Source: JAEUKA01 sp035340095 (GTDB lineage: Bacteria > Myxococcota_A > Polyangia > Palsa-1104 > JAEUJZ01). Taken from it: a stretch of 30,032 nucleotides of DNA. The notes below the pieces were generated by a model. The model was not told where the DNA came from. It ran no database searches and saw only the letters and a list, made by a program, of their open reading frames with translations. Position 1 is the first letter of the stretch, and each line of letters starts with the position of its first letter. Location of the stretch: NCBI GenBank assembly GCA_035340095.1, contig DAORGN010000037.1, positions 1 through 30,032 of the forward strand, given 5' to 3'. Positions 1-8,141 of the stretch are shown piece after piece. The position numbers were made by a program, and so were the translations under genes.

Positions 1-131
1 GTTTTGGCTTTTGCCAGCGCACAATCACCGCTTTTCGCCAGCGTCACGTCATAGCCACGGTCGGAAAGCTCCGCCTGTAGGAAGCGAAGCAGGTCCACAT
101 CGTCATCGAGTAGAAGTGCTCGGATACTCAC
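1..131 (-). CDS. Response regulator, N-terminal fragment (runs off the window)
   Basis: Only the first 43 or so codons are inside the window. The translation begins VSIRALLLDDDVDLLRFLQ, the usual beta1 strand and acidic pocket of a receiver domain; the phosphorylated Asp would lie outside the window. The start is a GTG at 131-129. It overlaps the TGA of the kinase gene upstream by four bases (GTGA), a typical translational-coupling arrangement. As the partner of an NtrB/ZraS-type kinase, it is likely to be phosphorylated by that kinase. The output domain cannot be seen, so whether it is an NtrC-like activator is unknown. Confidence 0.85.
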   Translation of the reverse strand, partial: MSIRALLLDDDVDLLRFLQAELSDRGYDVTLAKSGDCALAKAK

Positions 132-1621
132 GCTGCCTCCGCCTGAAAATAGAGCCGCATCGTCGTCCCGTGCTCGCCGCCTGACGCCGATTCTCCCGCT
201 GTGCGGCTTGTCACTTCGATGAAGCCACCGTGTTCTTGCACAATTTCGTGCGCAATCGACAGCCCAAGTCCGGTGCCTTCGCTGACGGCTTTGGTGGTGA
301 AAAACGGGTCAAAAATGTTGGCGCGGATCTCTTTGGCGATGCCGCTGCCGTTGTCGCTGACCTCCAGCACCGCCCACTTTTGCGGCTTGCCGCCAGGGGA
401 CTTGTCGCTGCGGACTTCCTCGCGAACGGCGACGCGGACGATGCCGTCTTCGCCGACTGCTTGCAGCGCGTTGACCGTGATGTTGGTCAGTGCCTGTTCG
501 ATGAGCCCGACGTGGGCGATGCAGCGAATATCGGCACTTGGCGGCACAAGCGAAAGCTCGCAGTTTTTTTTCCGCGCCACCGGCGTAAGCCAAGCCGTGA
601 CGCGACGGGCGACATCTTGCAGCGACACCGTGCTTGGCTGACCGCTCGGCTTGCGGGCAAACGTGAGCAGCTGTTCGACGATGATGCGCATCCGTTCGCA
701 CTGGCTGCGGATGCTTTCGGCTTCGGCGCGCACGTCATCGGAAGCAGCCTGTGCGGTCGCGATGCGGTTGGCGCGACCGGCAACAATGTGCAGCGGCGTT
801 CCCAGCTCGTGCGCGATCCCTGCTGCCAGTGTTCCGACGGTGGCTAGCCGGTCGTTGTGGCGCATTTTTTCGACGACGGCGACCCGCGCTGCGGCTTCGC
901 TTTCGACCCGCCGATGCAGCTCGCCGAGCCGCTCGACCATCGCGTCCAGCTCGGTGCTCAGCAGCGTGATCTCTGCGCTCGATTCATTGCCGATGAGGAA
1001 TCGCACGCCAAAGTCGCCTTTGCCGACCAGCCGCGCTTTGGCCACGATCCGATTGAGCGGTGCCGAGATAAGCCGCGCCCCCAGCAGCACCGCGACGATC
1101 ACGCCGACCAGCACCGTCAGTCCGGTGTTCTTGATAAACGTGCGCAGGTTTTCGCTCACAAACTCGGACTCTCCTTGCATGGCCCGTCGCAGCGTCACGC
1201 CAAATCGCTGTCCGGCCTCCTGTCCGAGCGACAGCCGATCGAACGCCACCAGCACCGGCGGACTTTTTTGGTGGTCGATGAAAATCACCTGCTCACCCGC
1301 TTGCGCTTGCTTTCGCAGCTCGGTAGGAAACGCCGCGAACAGATCGTCTTTTGACAGGGCATCGAGCCGGACCAGATGCACCGAAGAATAATCTTGCCGC
1401 GCCGCCACCCGATCGAGATAGCGGCGCAGACTCATCTCGCCACCGTCGTGCCATGCCAGGTTTGCGCCTTCATCAAGCGCGGTCAAAAGCGCTTGCAGCT
1501 GCTCGGTCCGCATCTCTTCGTAGCGCCACTCGAAGCGACCCTTTTGTTCCCAGGTAATCGCCGACAGTGCCAGCACAAAGGTAAAGATGATGAGCATCGT
1601 GAGACGGAGCGCGAGTCGCAT
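128..1621 (-). CDS. Membrane-bound sensor histidine kinase (HAMP-HisKA-HATPase)
   Basis: A 497-aa two-component sensor kinase. An N-terminal membrane segment (about residues 4-23) is followed by a roughly 140-residue periplasmic sensor region. A second membrane segment (about 165-184, LTVLVGVIVAVLLGARL) leads into a HAMP linker. The H-box is AAGIAHELGTPLH with the phosphoacceptor His at about 271, of the NtrB/ZraS type. The ATPase domain shows an N-box Asn at about 384 (NITVNALQAV), a G1 box DNGSG at about 423, DPFFTTK and a G2 box GTGLGL at about 449. I chose the ATG at 1621 because AAGGA lies about ten bases upstream and the protein then begins at the first membrane helix. An in-frame start at 1729 would add 36 basic residues without evident signal. 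The ligand is unknown. The gene overlaps the response regulator by four bases. Confidence 0.95.
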   Translation of the reverse strand: MRLALRLTMLIIFTFVLALSAITWEQKGRFEWRYEEMRTEQLQALLTALDEGANLAWHDGGEMSLRRYLDRVAARQDYSSVHLVRLDALSKDDLFAAFPTELRKQAQAGEQVIFIDHQKSPPVLVAFDRLSLGQEAGQRFGVTLRRAMQGESEFVSENLRTFIKNTGLTVLVGVIVAVLLGARLISAPLNRIVAKARLVGKGDFGVRFLIGNESSAEITLLSTELDAMVERLGELHRRVESEAAARVAVVEKMRHNDRLATVGTLAAGIAHELGTPLHIVAGRANRIATAQAASDDVRAEAESIRSQCERMRIIVEQLLTFARKPSGQPSTVSLQDVARRVTAWLTPVARKKNCELSLVPPSADIRCIAHVGLIEQALTNITVNALQAVGEDGIVRVAVREEVRSDKSPGGKPQKWAVLEVSDNGSGIAKEIRANIFDPFFTTKAVSEGTGLGLSIAHEIVQEHGGFIEVTSRTAGESASGGEHGTTMRLYFQAEAA

Positions 1622-1780
1622 GGGCGTGTATCCTTGAGCCCGCAGGTGACAAACAATGATGCGCTGCCACCGTGCTTGCCGGGCCGTAGACTGCGTTGCG
1701 ATGTAGCTTCTATGCAAGCGCTGCGCCATCGACTCTGCGACGCAGCGAAGGGAGTGCGGACTCTTTCCGTGCGGAGGAAC

Positions 1781-1795
1781 TCCCCAGCCTGGGGA
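1781..1795. repeat. Perfect 15-bp palindrome between the DUF4246 gene and the kinase gene
   Basis: TCCCCAG-C-CTGGGGA is a perfect 7-bp inverted repeat around one base. It lies 13 bp after the DUF4246 stop and about 160 bp upstream of the chosen kinase start, both genes being on the minus strand. There is no T-run on either side, and a one-base loop cannot form a normal hairpin. A protein-binding site, for example in the promoter of the kinase/regulator pair, fits better than a terminator. The function is inferred. Confidence 0.4.
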
Positions 1796-1807
1796 AACTT
1801 CGGGCTC

Positions 1808-3208
1808 CTAGTGTTCACACAGGCTGACGGCGCGCACGTTGAGCGACTGTTTGTGACGCTTGCGCTCTTCCATCAGCTCCAGCCTTACCGCGAGCGCTTC
1901 GTCTTTCGGAATCACTGTTTGCTGTGGCGCAACTTCCCGCGTCGACACAAGCCGCACATTGGGATCGACCACCCAGAACACAATCACGCGACGACGGCCT
2001 TCACTTGATCCAGAGACAAGCGAAAGCTCGCTGAGCTTGTGAATGTGTGAATTGGGAAACACCAGCAGACGACCTTCCGGAGTCTCCAGACTGCCGAGCG
2101 GAATCGTTCCTTCGTCTACCAGTTGTTCGATCGGACGGGGCCGACACTGATCAATGTTCCAGAACAGACGACCTGCTTCTTCGACGGTGTAGGCTCGCTT
2201 GAAACGCAGTGCGCCGCCTTGGATCGCCGCGTCGCGATCCAGAATGTACACGCAGGTCGCGACGATGTGTTCATGGCTCATTCCTTCGACGTGCCAGACG
2301 CCTTCATGTGTTTCCCCTTGTCCGAGCCGGTATTCGACAATCTTGGGAATCACTTGCAGTTCACGTCCGCGCAGCGACGTTGGCTTCACGGTCTGGGCTT
2401 CGTCACCACCGGATTCCGGAAGCTCGCCTTCGTGCTCGATTTCATCGCACTCTTCTTGCCAGAACTTGGTGCTGTCCACGTATCCTGTCACGCTTTCAAC
2501 AAGCGGAAGCGCCGTTGCAAACAGCGCAGCCAGATCGTCATAAAGCGCCGGATATTTTGTGCGATCCAGGTTGTTTATGTACTCTGGAATCTGGATTTTT
2601 CCGTCGCTGCCTATCGCAAACGGAGTCGGGAGCCACTGATAGCGCGACGATTCAAACGGACGACCAAACCGATCATAGGGCGGCGATTCCGCTTTGGGAA
2701 CACTGCCAACCACCACCGATTTCCCTTCGATGTACGGATACAAAGACGGATGGACCAGATCGCGAACTTTGGTTCCCGAACCCGGATGGTAATCAACCGG
2801 TTCTTCGTCGATAAGTCGCTTCACATTGGCGCGCAGTCGACCGACCAAATTCGCATCGACCAAGCCGTCACCATACGCGATTCCGTCTACACATGGCCTG
2901 CGCAGGTGCTGTTCCCAGATGTTCTGGATCTGCGGCGATTCAACAATCCGGAACCAGCCATCCGACGACACTTCCATTTCCTGGCCGCTCTGCTGGTCTT
3001 TGAGTGTGAGCGTTTCATCCCCGGATGCAACCACCAGCGCGGAATCGGAAGGGAAGGGCTCTCCGCTGGTGGTTTCAAGGTCGCCCGGCTCAAACTCGAC
3101 GATGTCACCGGGCTGTGGCGGGTGCCCCTCGCCATATGTCAAAAGCTCCTCAACAAATGCAAAGTCGCTGCTTTGGGCAAAGTGCGGGGCAGACTGCGCG
3201 CTCGACAT
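1808..3208 (-). CDS. DUF4246 family protein (2-oxoglutarate/Fe(II) dioxygenase-like)
   Basis: A 466-aa protein. The C-terminal half carries the DUF4246 landmarks: WHVEGMSHEHIVATCVYILD starting at about residue 305, LRFKRAY at about 334, then VFPNSHIHKLSEL at about 383-395 with a Tyr/Phe- and Arg-rich tail ending FWVVDPNVRLVST and PPQ-like VAPQQ. DUF4246 is known mostly from fungi and resembles cupin-fold 2-oxoglutarate dioxygenases. His306/Glu308 and His388 or His390 are candidate metal ligands; that assignment is inference. The first 100 or so residues are acidic and do not match anything I recognise. The ATG at 3208 has an excellent AAAGGAG six bases upstream, so a longer frame from 3256 is rejected. 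It is transcribed divergently from the globin-ferredoxin-cyclase gene across 162 bp. Substrate and role are unknown. Confidence 0.85.
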   Translation of the reverse strand: MSSAQSAPHFAQSSDFAFVEELLTYGEGHPPQPGDIVEFEPGDLETTSGEPFPSDSALVVASGDETLTLKDQQSGQEMEVSSDGWFRIVESPQIQNIWEQHLRRPCVDGIAYGDGLVDANLVGRLRANVKRLIDEEPVDYHPGSGTKVRDLVHPSLYPYIEGKSVVVGSVPKAESPPYDRFGRPFESSRYQWLPTPFAIGSDGKIQIPEYINNLDRTKYPALYDDLAALFATALPLVESVTGYVDSTKFWQEECDEIEHEGELPESGGDEAQTVKPTSLRGRELQVIPKIVEYRLGQGETHEGVWHVEGMSHEHIVATCVYILDRDAAIQGGALRFKRAYTVEEAGRLFWNIDQCRPRPIEQLVDEGTIPLGSLETPEGRLLVFPNSHIHKLSELSLVSGSSEGRRRVIVFWVVDPNVRLVSTREVAPQQTVIPKDEALAVRLELMEERKRHKQSLNVRAVSLCEH

Positions 3209-3370
3209 CGGATCTCCTTTGGCTTCTGGCTTCAAACTAGCGCAGCGCGCGGACAAAAGGAATCTTGTAGGTGCGCTGCCTGGAAAAATGCGCTGACATT
3301 TCGTGGCGATGGCACACGCCTCTACACAGGCCAGCCTTGGCAGCGACTTGGCGGCGCGATACCATGGGGC

Positions 3371-4807
3371 GTGAACTCATCTGAACTTGCGCTGCTCCAT
3401 GCATCCCTTGCCGAGCTGTCCGATCTCGTCGCCTTTTCGAGTGTGCTGTATCGGAAAATGTTCGAGCGTCAGCCAAGCTATCGTGCGCTGTTTGCCGCAG
3501 ACCTGGAACCACAGCTTACGCGGATGGCTGCGGCGATTCGTTTTGGCATCTTGCACATTGCGGACGATACGGTGCTTTTGCCGCTGCTGACTTCGTTTGC
3601 GGCGCGTCATGTCGAAGCCGGAATCACCAATCAGATGTTCGAAGTCGTCGGTCTGGCGCTGCAAGATGCGCTAAAGGAACAGCTTGGAGAGAGATTTTCC
3701 GATCCACTCCCACGGCTGTGGCAGAGCGCGTATCAGAAGCTGTCGTGGGCACTGCAAGAACGGATGTGGCATGCGCCGCAAGATGGCCTGCCGCAGATGG
3801 AGCGCGCGATTCGGGAAAAGCTGCTGCTGTCATCGTATGATGATCTTCCGGCGGTCGCGCCGCTCCATCCGGTTCACGATGACTGTACGGTGCAGTTTGT
3901 CGGTGTGGGAAAAGTAACGGTGCGACGGGGGGACACACTCCTTTCGGTGGCGCGCACGCATGACATTCCGATGCTTGGTGAATGTGGCGGGCATGGTCGC
4001 TGCACGACCTGTCGGGTGTTTGTCGAAGAAGGAATGGAGTGGCTTGGTCCACGCACCGTAGCCGAGGAAGCGATTGCTCAGCGTCGGCATCTGCCACCCA
4101 GAGTCCGTCTCGCCTGTCAAACCAACGTGCTGGGTCCGTGTCGGGTGCGGCGACTGCTTCACGATGAACGCGACATTGCTGCGGTGCTGCGGCGGCGTTC
4201 CGGAATCAGCGGTCAGCAGCGCGAGATTGCGATTCTGTTTGCCGACATTCGCGACTTCACGCCGTTTGTCGAACAGAACTTGGCGCACGATGTGACGCAC
4301 ATGCTCAATCGCTATTTCACCGCGATCGTGGATGCGATGGAGCCGCACGGAGCCTACGTAGACAAGTACATTGGCGACGGAATCATGGTGCTGTTCGGAC
4401 TGGATTCCCAGCGCCATGTCCACCCTTGTTTGGATGCCGTGCAGTCCGCGCTTGCGATTCAGCGCGCAGTGTCAGAACAGAATCCGTACTTCGAAAAATA
4501 CTTCGGACACCGCTTTGTCTGTGGCGTGGGAGTCCACTTTGGACCCGCAGTCATCGGGGACATTGGATCGTGGCGGAAGTCGCAGCTTACGGCGCTTGGC
4601 GATACCGTCAATGTGGCGGCGCGGATCGAATCAGCGACGAAACAGCTTGGGCACGCGATCCTGGTTTCCGAACCCGTGGTGCGTGCGCTGCACAAGCTGC
4701 CGTCCGATCTTCCGGCAGCCAAATCGTTTGTCATCGGAGAGTCTGTGGAAGCCAAGCTCAAAGGGAAAAGCGAGCCGCAAAACGTCTATCCAGTCCGGCC
4801 TGCCTAG
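3371..4807 (+). CDS. Globin - [2Fe-2S] ferredoxin - class III adenylate cyclase fusion
   Basis: A 478-aa cytosolic protein with three domains. Residues 5-132 are a globin: LYRKMFERQPSYRALF matches the B/C helices (Tyr27 probable B10), SFAARHVEAGI gives His80 as probable proximal F8 haem ligand, and FEVVGLALQDAL and WQSAYQKL match helices G and H. Residues 172-262 are a [2Fe-2S] ferredoxin with Cys205-x5-Cys211-x2-Cys214-x34-Cys249. Residues 283-475 are a class III cyclase: ILFADIRDFTPF with metal Asp292, DKYIGDGIMVLF with Lys332 and Asp336, and LGDTVNVAARIE with Asp411, Asn414 and Arg418. The Lys/Asp pair favours ATP over GTP. The expected output is cAMP controlled by haem-ligand and redox state; that is inference. 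The start is uncertain: the GTG at 3371 fits the globin start but has a weak ribosome site. The open frame further upstream is only antisense to the DUF4246 gene. Confidence 0.9.
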   Translation: MNSSELALLHASLAELSDLVAFSSVLYRKMFERQPSYRALFAADLEPQLTRMAAAIRFGILHIADDTVLLPLLTSFAARHVEAGITNQMFEVVGLALQDALKEQLGERFSDPLPRLWQSAYQKLSWALQERMWHAPQDGLPQMERAIREKLLLSSYDDLPAVAPLHPVHDDCTVQFVGVGKVTVRRGDTLLSVARTHDIPMLGECGGHGRCTTCRVFVEEGMEWLGPRTVAEEAIAQRRHLPPRVRLACQTNVLGPCRVRRLLHDERDIAAVLRRRSGISGQQREIAILFADIRDFTPFVEQNLAHDVTHMLNRYFTAIVDAMEPHGAYVDKYIGDGIMVLFGLDSQRHVHPCLDAVQSALAIQRAVSEQNPYFEKYFGHRFVCGVGVHFGPAVIGDIGSWRKSQLTALGDTVNVAARIESATKQLGHAILVSEPVVRALHKLPSDLPAAKSFVIGESVEAKLKGKSEPQNVYPVRPA

Positions 4808-4819
4808 ACCGCGGATTCC

Positions 4820-6847
4820 TTACGCCAGCTCCTCACTGAGCGTTTCCCATTCGCTCATCAGCGACTGAAGTTTGCGGTCTGTCTGATGTTCCTCATCGAC
4901 CAGTTTGTGCAGCTTCTGCCAGTCGCCGCCATGCTCTGCGGTCAGCGTTTCCCGCAGCTCTTTGAGCCGCGCTTCCAGCTTTGCGATGTCGACTTCGACT
5001 TGCCCAAGCCGCTTCACTTTGCGATCGCGCTGGCGTTCGCGTTCCTTTTTGGCTTCATATTCGGCAATGCGCTTCGCTTTGTCGGCAGATTCATCAGGGA
5101 TTTCCGTCGCTGCGTTCTTGTTTTGCGCAGGCTTTGCACTGCCTTTGGCTGCCGCTTTGGCTGCTTGCGCTTTGGCCGCTTCCGCTTGTTCTTGCGCCGC
5201 GCGTTTTTCTTCCAGAAGCCGCCGTTTCCAGTCCGAATAGTTACCGATGTGCGTATCAATCGACGCTGACGCCGGGTCCAGGTGATACAGCTTGGTCACC
5301 ACGCGATCGAGGAAGAAACGATCGTGACTGACCACCAAGAGCGTGCCATCAAACGCGCACAGCGCTTCTTCCAGCGTCTCACGCGCGGGAATGTCCAGGT
5401 GGTTTGTCGGTTCGTCCATCACCAGCAGATTCACCGGCTTTAACATCAGCTTCGCGAGCTGAAGCCGATTCCGTTCGCCTCCTGATAGGCCGCGGACTTT
5501 TTTAAAACCATCTTCTCCGGTGAAACGGAATCGACCCAAATACGTGCGCGTTTTGTCTTCGTTCCAGTCGCCCCGAATGGATCGAATCTCGTCGATAAGC
5601 GAGTGATCATCATCCAGATCAGACAGCTTCTGATCAAAGTATCCGATCCGCACTTCCGGACCCAGATAGCACTGACCACCGCGCTGCGGACCTCTGCCTA
5701 TCAGCGCTTTCATCAGGGTCGTTTTTCCCGCGCCGTTTGGTCCAATGATGCCGATCCGTTCGCCACGATAAATGGTGGTACTGAAGTCGCGCAGAAGCGG
5801 TGCATCGTCGCCAAAACCCAAACAGAGGTGCTCGGTCCGAATCGCTTCTTTGGCCCCCCGATGATCACTTGTCGCAAAGCGCAGACCGATTTCTCCCGCT
5901 TCCGCCCAGGTATCGCGGTGTCGCTTGAGCCGGTCTACTTTGTCGAGCATCTTGCGCCGGCTCTTGGCTTGGTTGGTCTTCTGTCCGGCAATGTTGCGAC
6001 GGATGAAGTCTTCCGTTTTGGCAATCTCTTCCTGTTGCCTCTGCCACGCGGCGTTTAGCATGTCGTGCCGTTCCTGCCGCGCCACCAGATACTTTTCGTA
6101 GCTGCCGGGATAGCGCACCACTTCGCCATCTTCGACATCGACAATTTCGTTACAGACAGCTTGCAGGAAGTAGCGATCGTGGCTGATCACCACAAACGCC
6201 CGCGTCGCATCCCACTGCTTGAGCCGTTCTTCCAAGTGTTCGACCGCTTCCACATCCAAGTGGTTTGTCGGTTCATCGAGCAAGAGCAAGTCCGGCTGTG
6301 CCAGCAGCACTTTCGCCAGCTCGACACGACCCCGCTCGCCTCCTGACAGCGTCGCCACGGCGCGATTCAGATCGGTTTCCGAAAAGCCCAGATCATAGGC
6401 CAGCGCGCGCGCCCGCACTTCCAAGTTGTAGCCATCATGGTGCGCGTATTCATGTTCCAGATCCCCGTAACGACGCAGCAGCGCCCGGCCTTTTTCGCTC
6501 TCTGCTTCGTCATGGGAAAGCAGTGCGATCTCGTCGTGCAGCTTGGCAATTTCTGCCCGCATGTCGAGCAGCCTGGCAAACGGCAAAAGCAGCGTTTCCC
6601 ACAGCGTTCCTGCGCCATGGAATTCCTGCGACTGATGCAGATACGAAATCTCTTTGCCGCGCGCGCGTACCACTTGCCCGCGATCCGGAAGCAGATCACC
6701 GACGAGCAAACGCATCAGCGTCGATTTTCCGGCGCCGTTTGGACCGACCAGACCAATCCGCTGGCCGGGGTTTACCTGAAACGACAGACTTTCAAAGATT
6801 TCCGTACCGGGATAGCCGAAGTGAACGTCGGCAAGCTGAGCAAGCAT
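4820..6847 (-). CDS. ABC-F family ATPase (Uup/YdiF-like)
   Basis: A 675-aa soluble protein with two ABC domains and no membrane segments, the ABC-F pattern of ribosome-associated translation factors and Uup-like proteins. Walker A motifs GPNGAGKST (about residue 35) and GPNGAGKTT (about 370), signatures LSGGERGR (about 167) and LSGGERNR (about 452), and both Walker B motifs LLLLDEPTNHLD and LLVMDEPTNHLD are intact. The linker is the usual charged helical segment. After about residue 545 comes an Ala/Lys-rich stretch and a long coiled coil (KKERERQRDRKVKRL onwards), as in Uup-type members. The ATG at 6847 places the protein start directly before the first beta strand; a longer frame to 6994 would overlap the next gene and is rejected. 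The gene converges with the cyclase gene, with 12 bp between the stops. Whether it acts on ribosomes or gives antibiotic protection cannot be told. Confidence 0.95.
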   Translation of the reverse strand: MLAQLADVHFGYPGTEIFESLSFQVNPGQRIGLVGPNGAGKSTLMRLLVGDLLPDRGQVVRARGKEISYLHQSQEFHGAGTLWETLLLPFARLLDMRAEIAKLHDEIALLSHDEAESEKGRALLRRYGDLEHEYAHHDGYNLEVRARALAYDLGFSETDLNRAVATLSGGERGRVELAKVLLAQPDLLLLDEPTNHLDVEAVEHLEERLKQWDATRAFVVISHDRYFLQAVCNEIVDVEDGEVVRYPGSYEKYLVARQERHDMLNAAWQRQQEEIAKTEDFIRRNIAGQKTNQAKSRRKMLDKVDRLKRHRDTWAEAGEIGLRFATSDHRGAKEAIRTEHLCLGFGDDAPLLRDFSTTIYRGERIGIIGPNGAGKTTLMKALIGRGPQRGGQCYLGPEVRIGYFDQKLSDLDDDHSLIDEIRSIRGDWNEDKTRTYLGRFRFTGEDGFKKVRGLSGGERNRLQLAKLMLKPVNLLVMDEPTNHLDIPARETLEEALCAFDGTLLVVSHDRFFLDRVVTKLYHLDPASASIDTHIGNYSDWKRRLLEEKRAAQEQAEAAKAQAAKAAAKGSAKPAQNKNAATEIPDESADKAKRIAEYEAKKERERQRDRKVKRLGQVEVDIAKLEARLKELRETLTAEHGGDWQKLHKLVDEEHQTDRKLQSLMSEWETLSEELA

Positions 6848-6917
6848 GGCCGCCGATTCTATCGCGCCGCCGCTCCCATCGCGCACAAATTGGGCAGCCC
6901 GCTTCTCAAACTGCGGC

Positions 6918-7373
6918 TTACAGCGGGTGATCTTCGGGCAAGCCAATGTGACGCAGGGCTTCGGCCACCGACAGAAAGCCCTTTCCCGAAGCACCTTGCT
7001 CGCGAAACATCCGCGTAACCTGGAGCCGTCCCGCCGCCGTTTGGACCAGCACCGCCAGCGGAGAAAACTGGATCAGCGTCGGAAACCAGACTTCGGTGAT
7101 CGCTTTTTCGATCTCGTTGCTCGAGTTGCCCTTGGCCCGTCGCAGGTCGACTATCACCCGGAAGCGCAGATACGGAGCCACCGCTTCGACCAAATTTTTG
7201 TGCACCAGCCGCGCTTCCTGGCCGTCGGAAAACCCTTTTTCAGATCGTGTGATCAGCAGAAAGTGTTCTTGCCGGTTCACCGTCGCCTTAAAAAACGGGT
7301 CTTCAAGAACATGCAGCGGCCCTGACTTTGGCGGGGGGCTTCGGAAGATCATGTACCAGTCGGGTACAAACAT
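6918..7373 (-). CDS. SpoIIAA/STAS-like small protein, function unknown
   Basis: A 151-aa cytosolic protein. The pattern FRVIVDLRRAKGNSSNEIE, followed by FSPLAVLVQTAAGRLQVTR and a C-terminal VAEALRHIGL, is what I know from a family of small SpoIIAA/STAS-like proteins common in myxobacteria: a beta strand ending in DLR, a helix, a strand V-LV-TA-G-LQV-R, and a final helix before the stop. No catalytic motif is visible. The start may be the ATG at 7373 or the one at 7352; neither has a good ribosome-binding site. Immediately upstream of 7373 is a 31-bp inverted repeat that could form a hairpin next to the start codon. The ABC-F gene begins 70 bp downstream on the same strand, so the two may be co-transcribed. 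The family assignment is by eye. Confidence 0.75.
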   Translation of the reverse strand: MFVPDWYMIFRSPPPKSGPLHVLEDPFFKATVNRQEHFLLITRSEKGFSDGQEARLVHKNLVEAVAPYLRFRVIVDLRRAKGNSSNEIEKAITEVWFPTLIQFSPLAVLVQTAAGRLQVTRMFREQGASGKGFLSVAEALRHIGLPEDHPL

Positions 7374-7374
7374 C

Positions 7375-7405
7375 GTATCACGTCGACGAGATTCGGTCGT
7401 GATAC
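7375..7405. repeat. 31-bp inverted repeat in the divergent promoter region
   Basis: GTATCACG (7375-7382) and CGTGATAC (7398-7405) are perfect 8-bp arms around a 15-bp spacer. The repeat sits in the 69 bp between the divergent STAS-like and PglI/AgmX-like genes, one base upstream of the minus-strand ATG. Arm centres are 23 bp apart, about two helical turns, which suits a dimeric repressor. As RNA from the minus strand the arms would also pair just before the start codon. Which of these applies is not known. Confidence 0.5.
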
Positions 7406-7442
7406 TTGCCAGCGCGGGGGGTTTTAGAAAACTCTTCTATCC

Positions 7443-8108
7443 ATGCGCGGTTTTTTGTTTGGCTTCCTTGTGTGTGCGCTGCTCTGTGCAGGGGCATACC
7501 ATCAGTATTTGCGACCACAGCCGCTGGACCCGTGCCGGGTTTGCTCGACGGGAACTCGCTGCGTGGCCGATCTTTGCATTGCGCAGACGGTGCCGCCCCA
7601 GCCGGTCGCCAAAAAACGCGGTTATCGTCCGCGCGGACCTGTTGCCGTTGGCACGCCCAGTCCCAGCGGCAGCAGCCCAGCGAGTCCAGCCGCGGACCCC
7701 GGACAGCCTGAAGCGCCGCCGCCGCCCACGGTGATTTTGCGCCCAGAAGACAAGCGGCAACAGTCGGCGGGCGACAAGCTGAACACCACCGAAGTCATCA
7801 ACATGGAAGACTCGCACTTGTCCGATCGTGAGCTGCAACAGGAAGACTTCGACGCGGTGTTTCGTCCTCGGCAGGGCGATATCTTGGGCTGTATTGATGA
7901 TGCGCGCGGCGATGCCCAGCTCGAAGGACAGGTCGCCGTCGCTTTTCGCGTCCAGCGCACCGGCAAAGTCAGCGGCGTGCGGGTCGAAGCGCCGGCTTAC
8001 CTGCTCGATCATGGGTTTTTGGCCTGTGTCCGCAAAGTCGTCCAGAGCCTGTCGTTTCCCGTCTCGAACAAGTCACAGGTCGTGACCTACCCCTTTGCGC
8101 TGCGCTAA
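7443..8108 (+). CDS. Membrane-anchored protein with PglI/AgmX-type C-terminal domain
   Basis: A 221-aa envelope protein. It starts with a signal anchor (residues 3-18, GFLFGFLVCALLCAGAY). A four-cysteine cluster follows (about 31-45, PCRVCSTGTRCVADLC), then a Pro/Ala/Ser-rich linker (about 55-100). The C-terminal domain (about 138-221) has CIDDARGDAQLEGQVAVAF, VSGVRVEAPAY, HGFLACVRKV and LSFPVSNKSQVVTYPFAL. This domain type, TonB-C-like in sequence, is found in AgmX/PglI-type gliding and envelope proteins of myxobacteria and relatives. Two cysteines in it (CIDD and ACVRK) are in the usual places for a disulfide. The exact role is unknown. The MarC gene begins 33 bp downstream, suggesting co-transcription. 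Confidence 0.8.
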   Translation: MRGFLFGFLVCALLCAGAYHQYLRPQPLDPCRVCSTGTRCVADLCIAQTVPPQPVAKKRGYRPRGPVAVGTPSPSGSSPASPAADPGQPEAPPPPTVILRPEDKRQQSAGDKLNTTEVINMEDSHLSDRELQQEDFDAVFRPRQGDILGCIDDARGDAQLEGQVAVAFRVQRTGKVSGVRVEAPAYLLDHGFLACVRKVVQSLSFPVSNKSQVVTYPFALR

Positions 8109-8141
8109 AACTCGGGTAACTTTCGTCGCCGCGGACGCCCT

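Noticed and set aside
128..1729. Starting the histidine kinase at 1729
   Set aside because: The additional 36 residues are basic with no family match, and ATG 1621 has AAGGA at proper spacing. A faint RLHRSY likeness to a frame at the right edge looks accidental.
3338..3353. A GG-N10-GC element (TGGCAGCGACTTGGCG) just upstream of the cyclase gene that could be a sigma-54 promoter
   Set aside because: The -12 part lacks TTGC and no palindrome of the 27.5-kb type lies upstream. It would also leave only a few bases of leader.
2123..3370. A long plus-strand open frame running in frame into the globin-ferredoxin-cyclase gene
   Set aside because: It is exactly antisense to the DUF4246 gene, reads as Arg/Phe-rich low-quality sequence, and the globin domain begins only at about 3371.
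6848..6994. A 49-residue N-terminal extension of the ABC-F ATPase
   Set aside because: It would overlap the STAS-like gene and precedes the normal first beta strand of the family.
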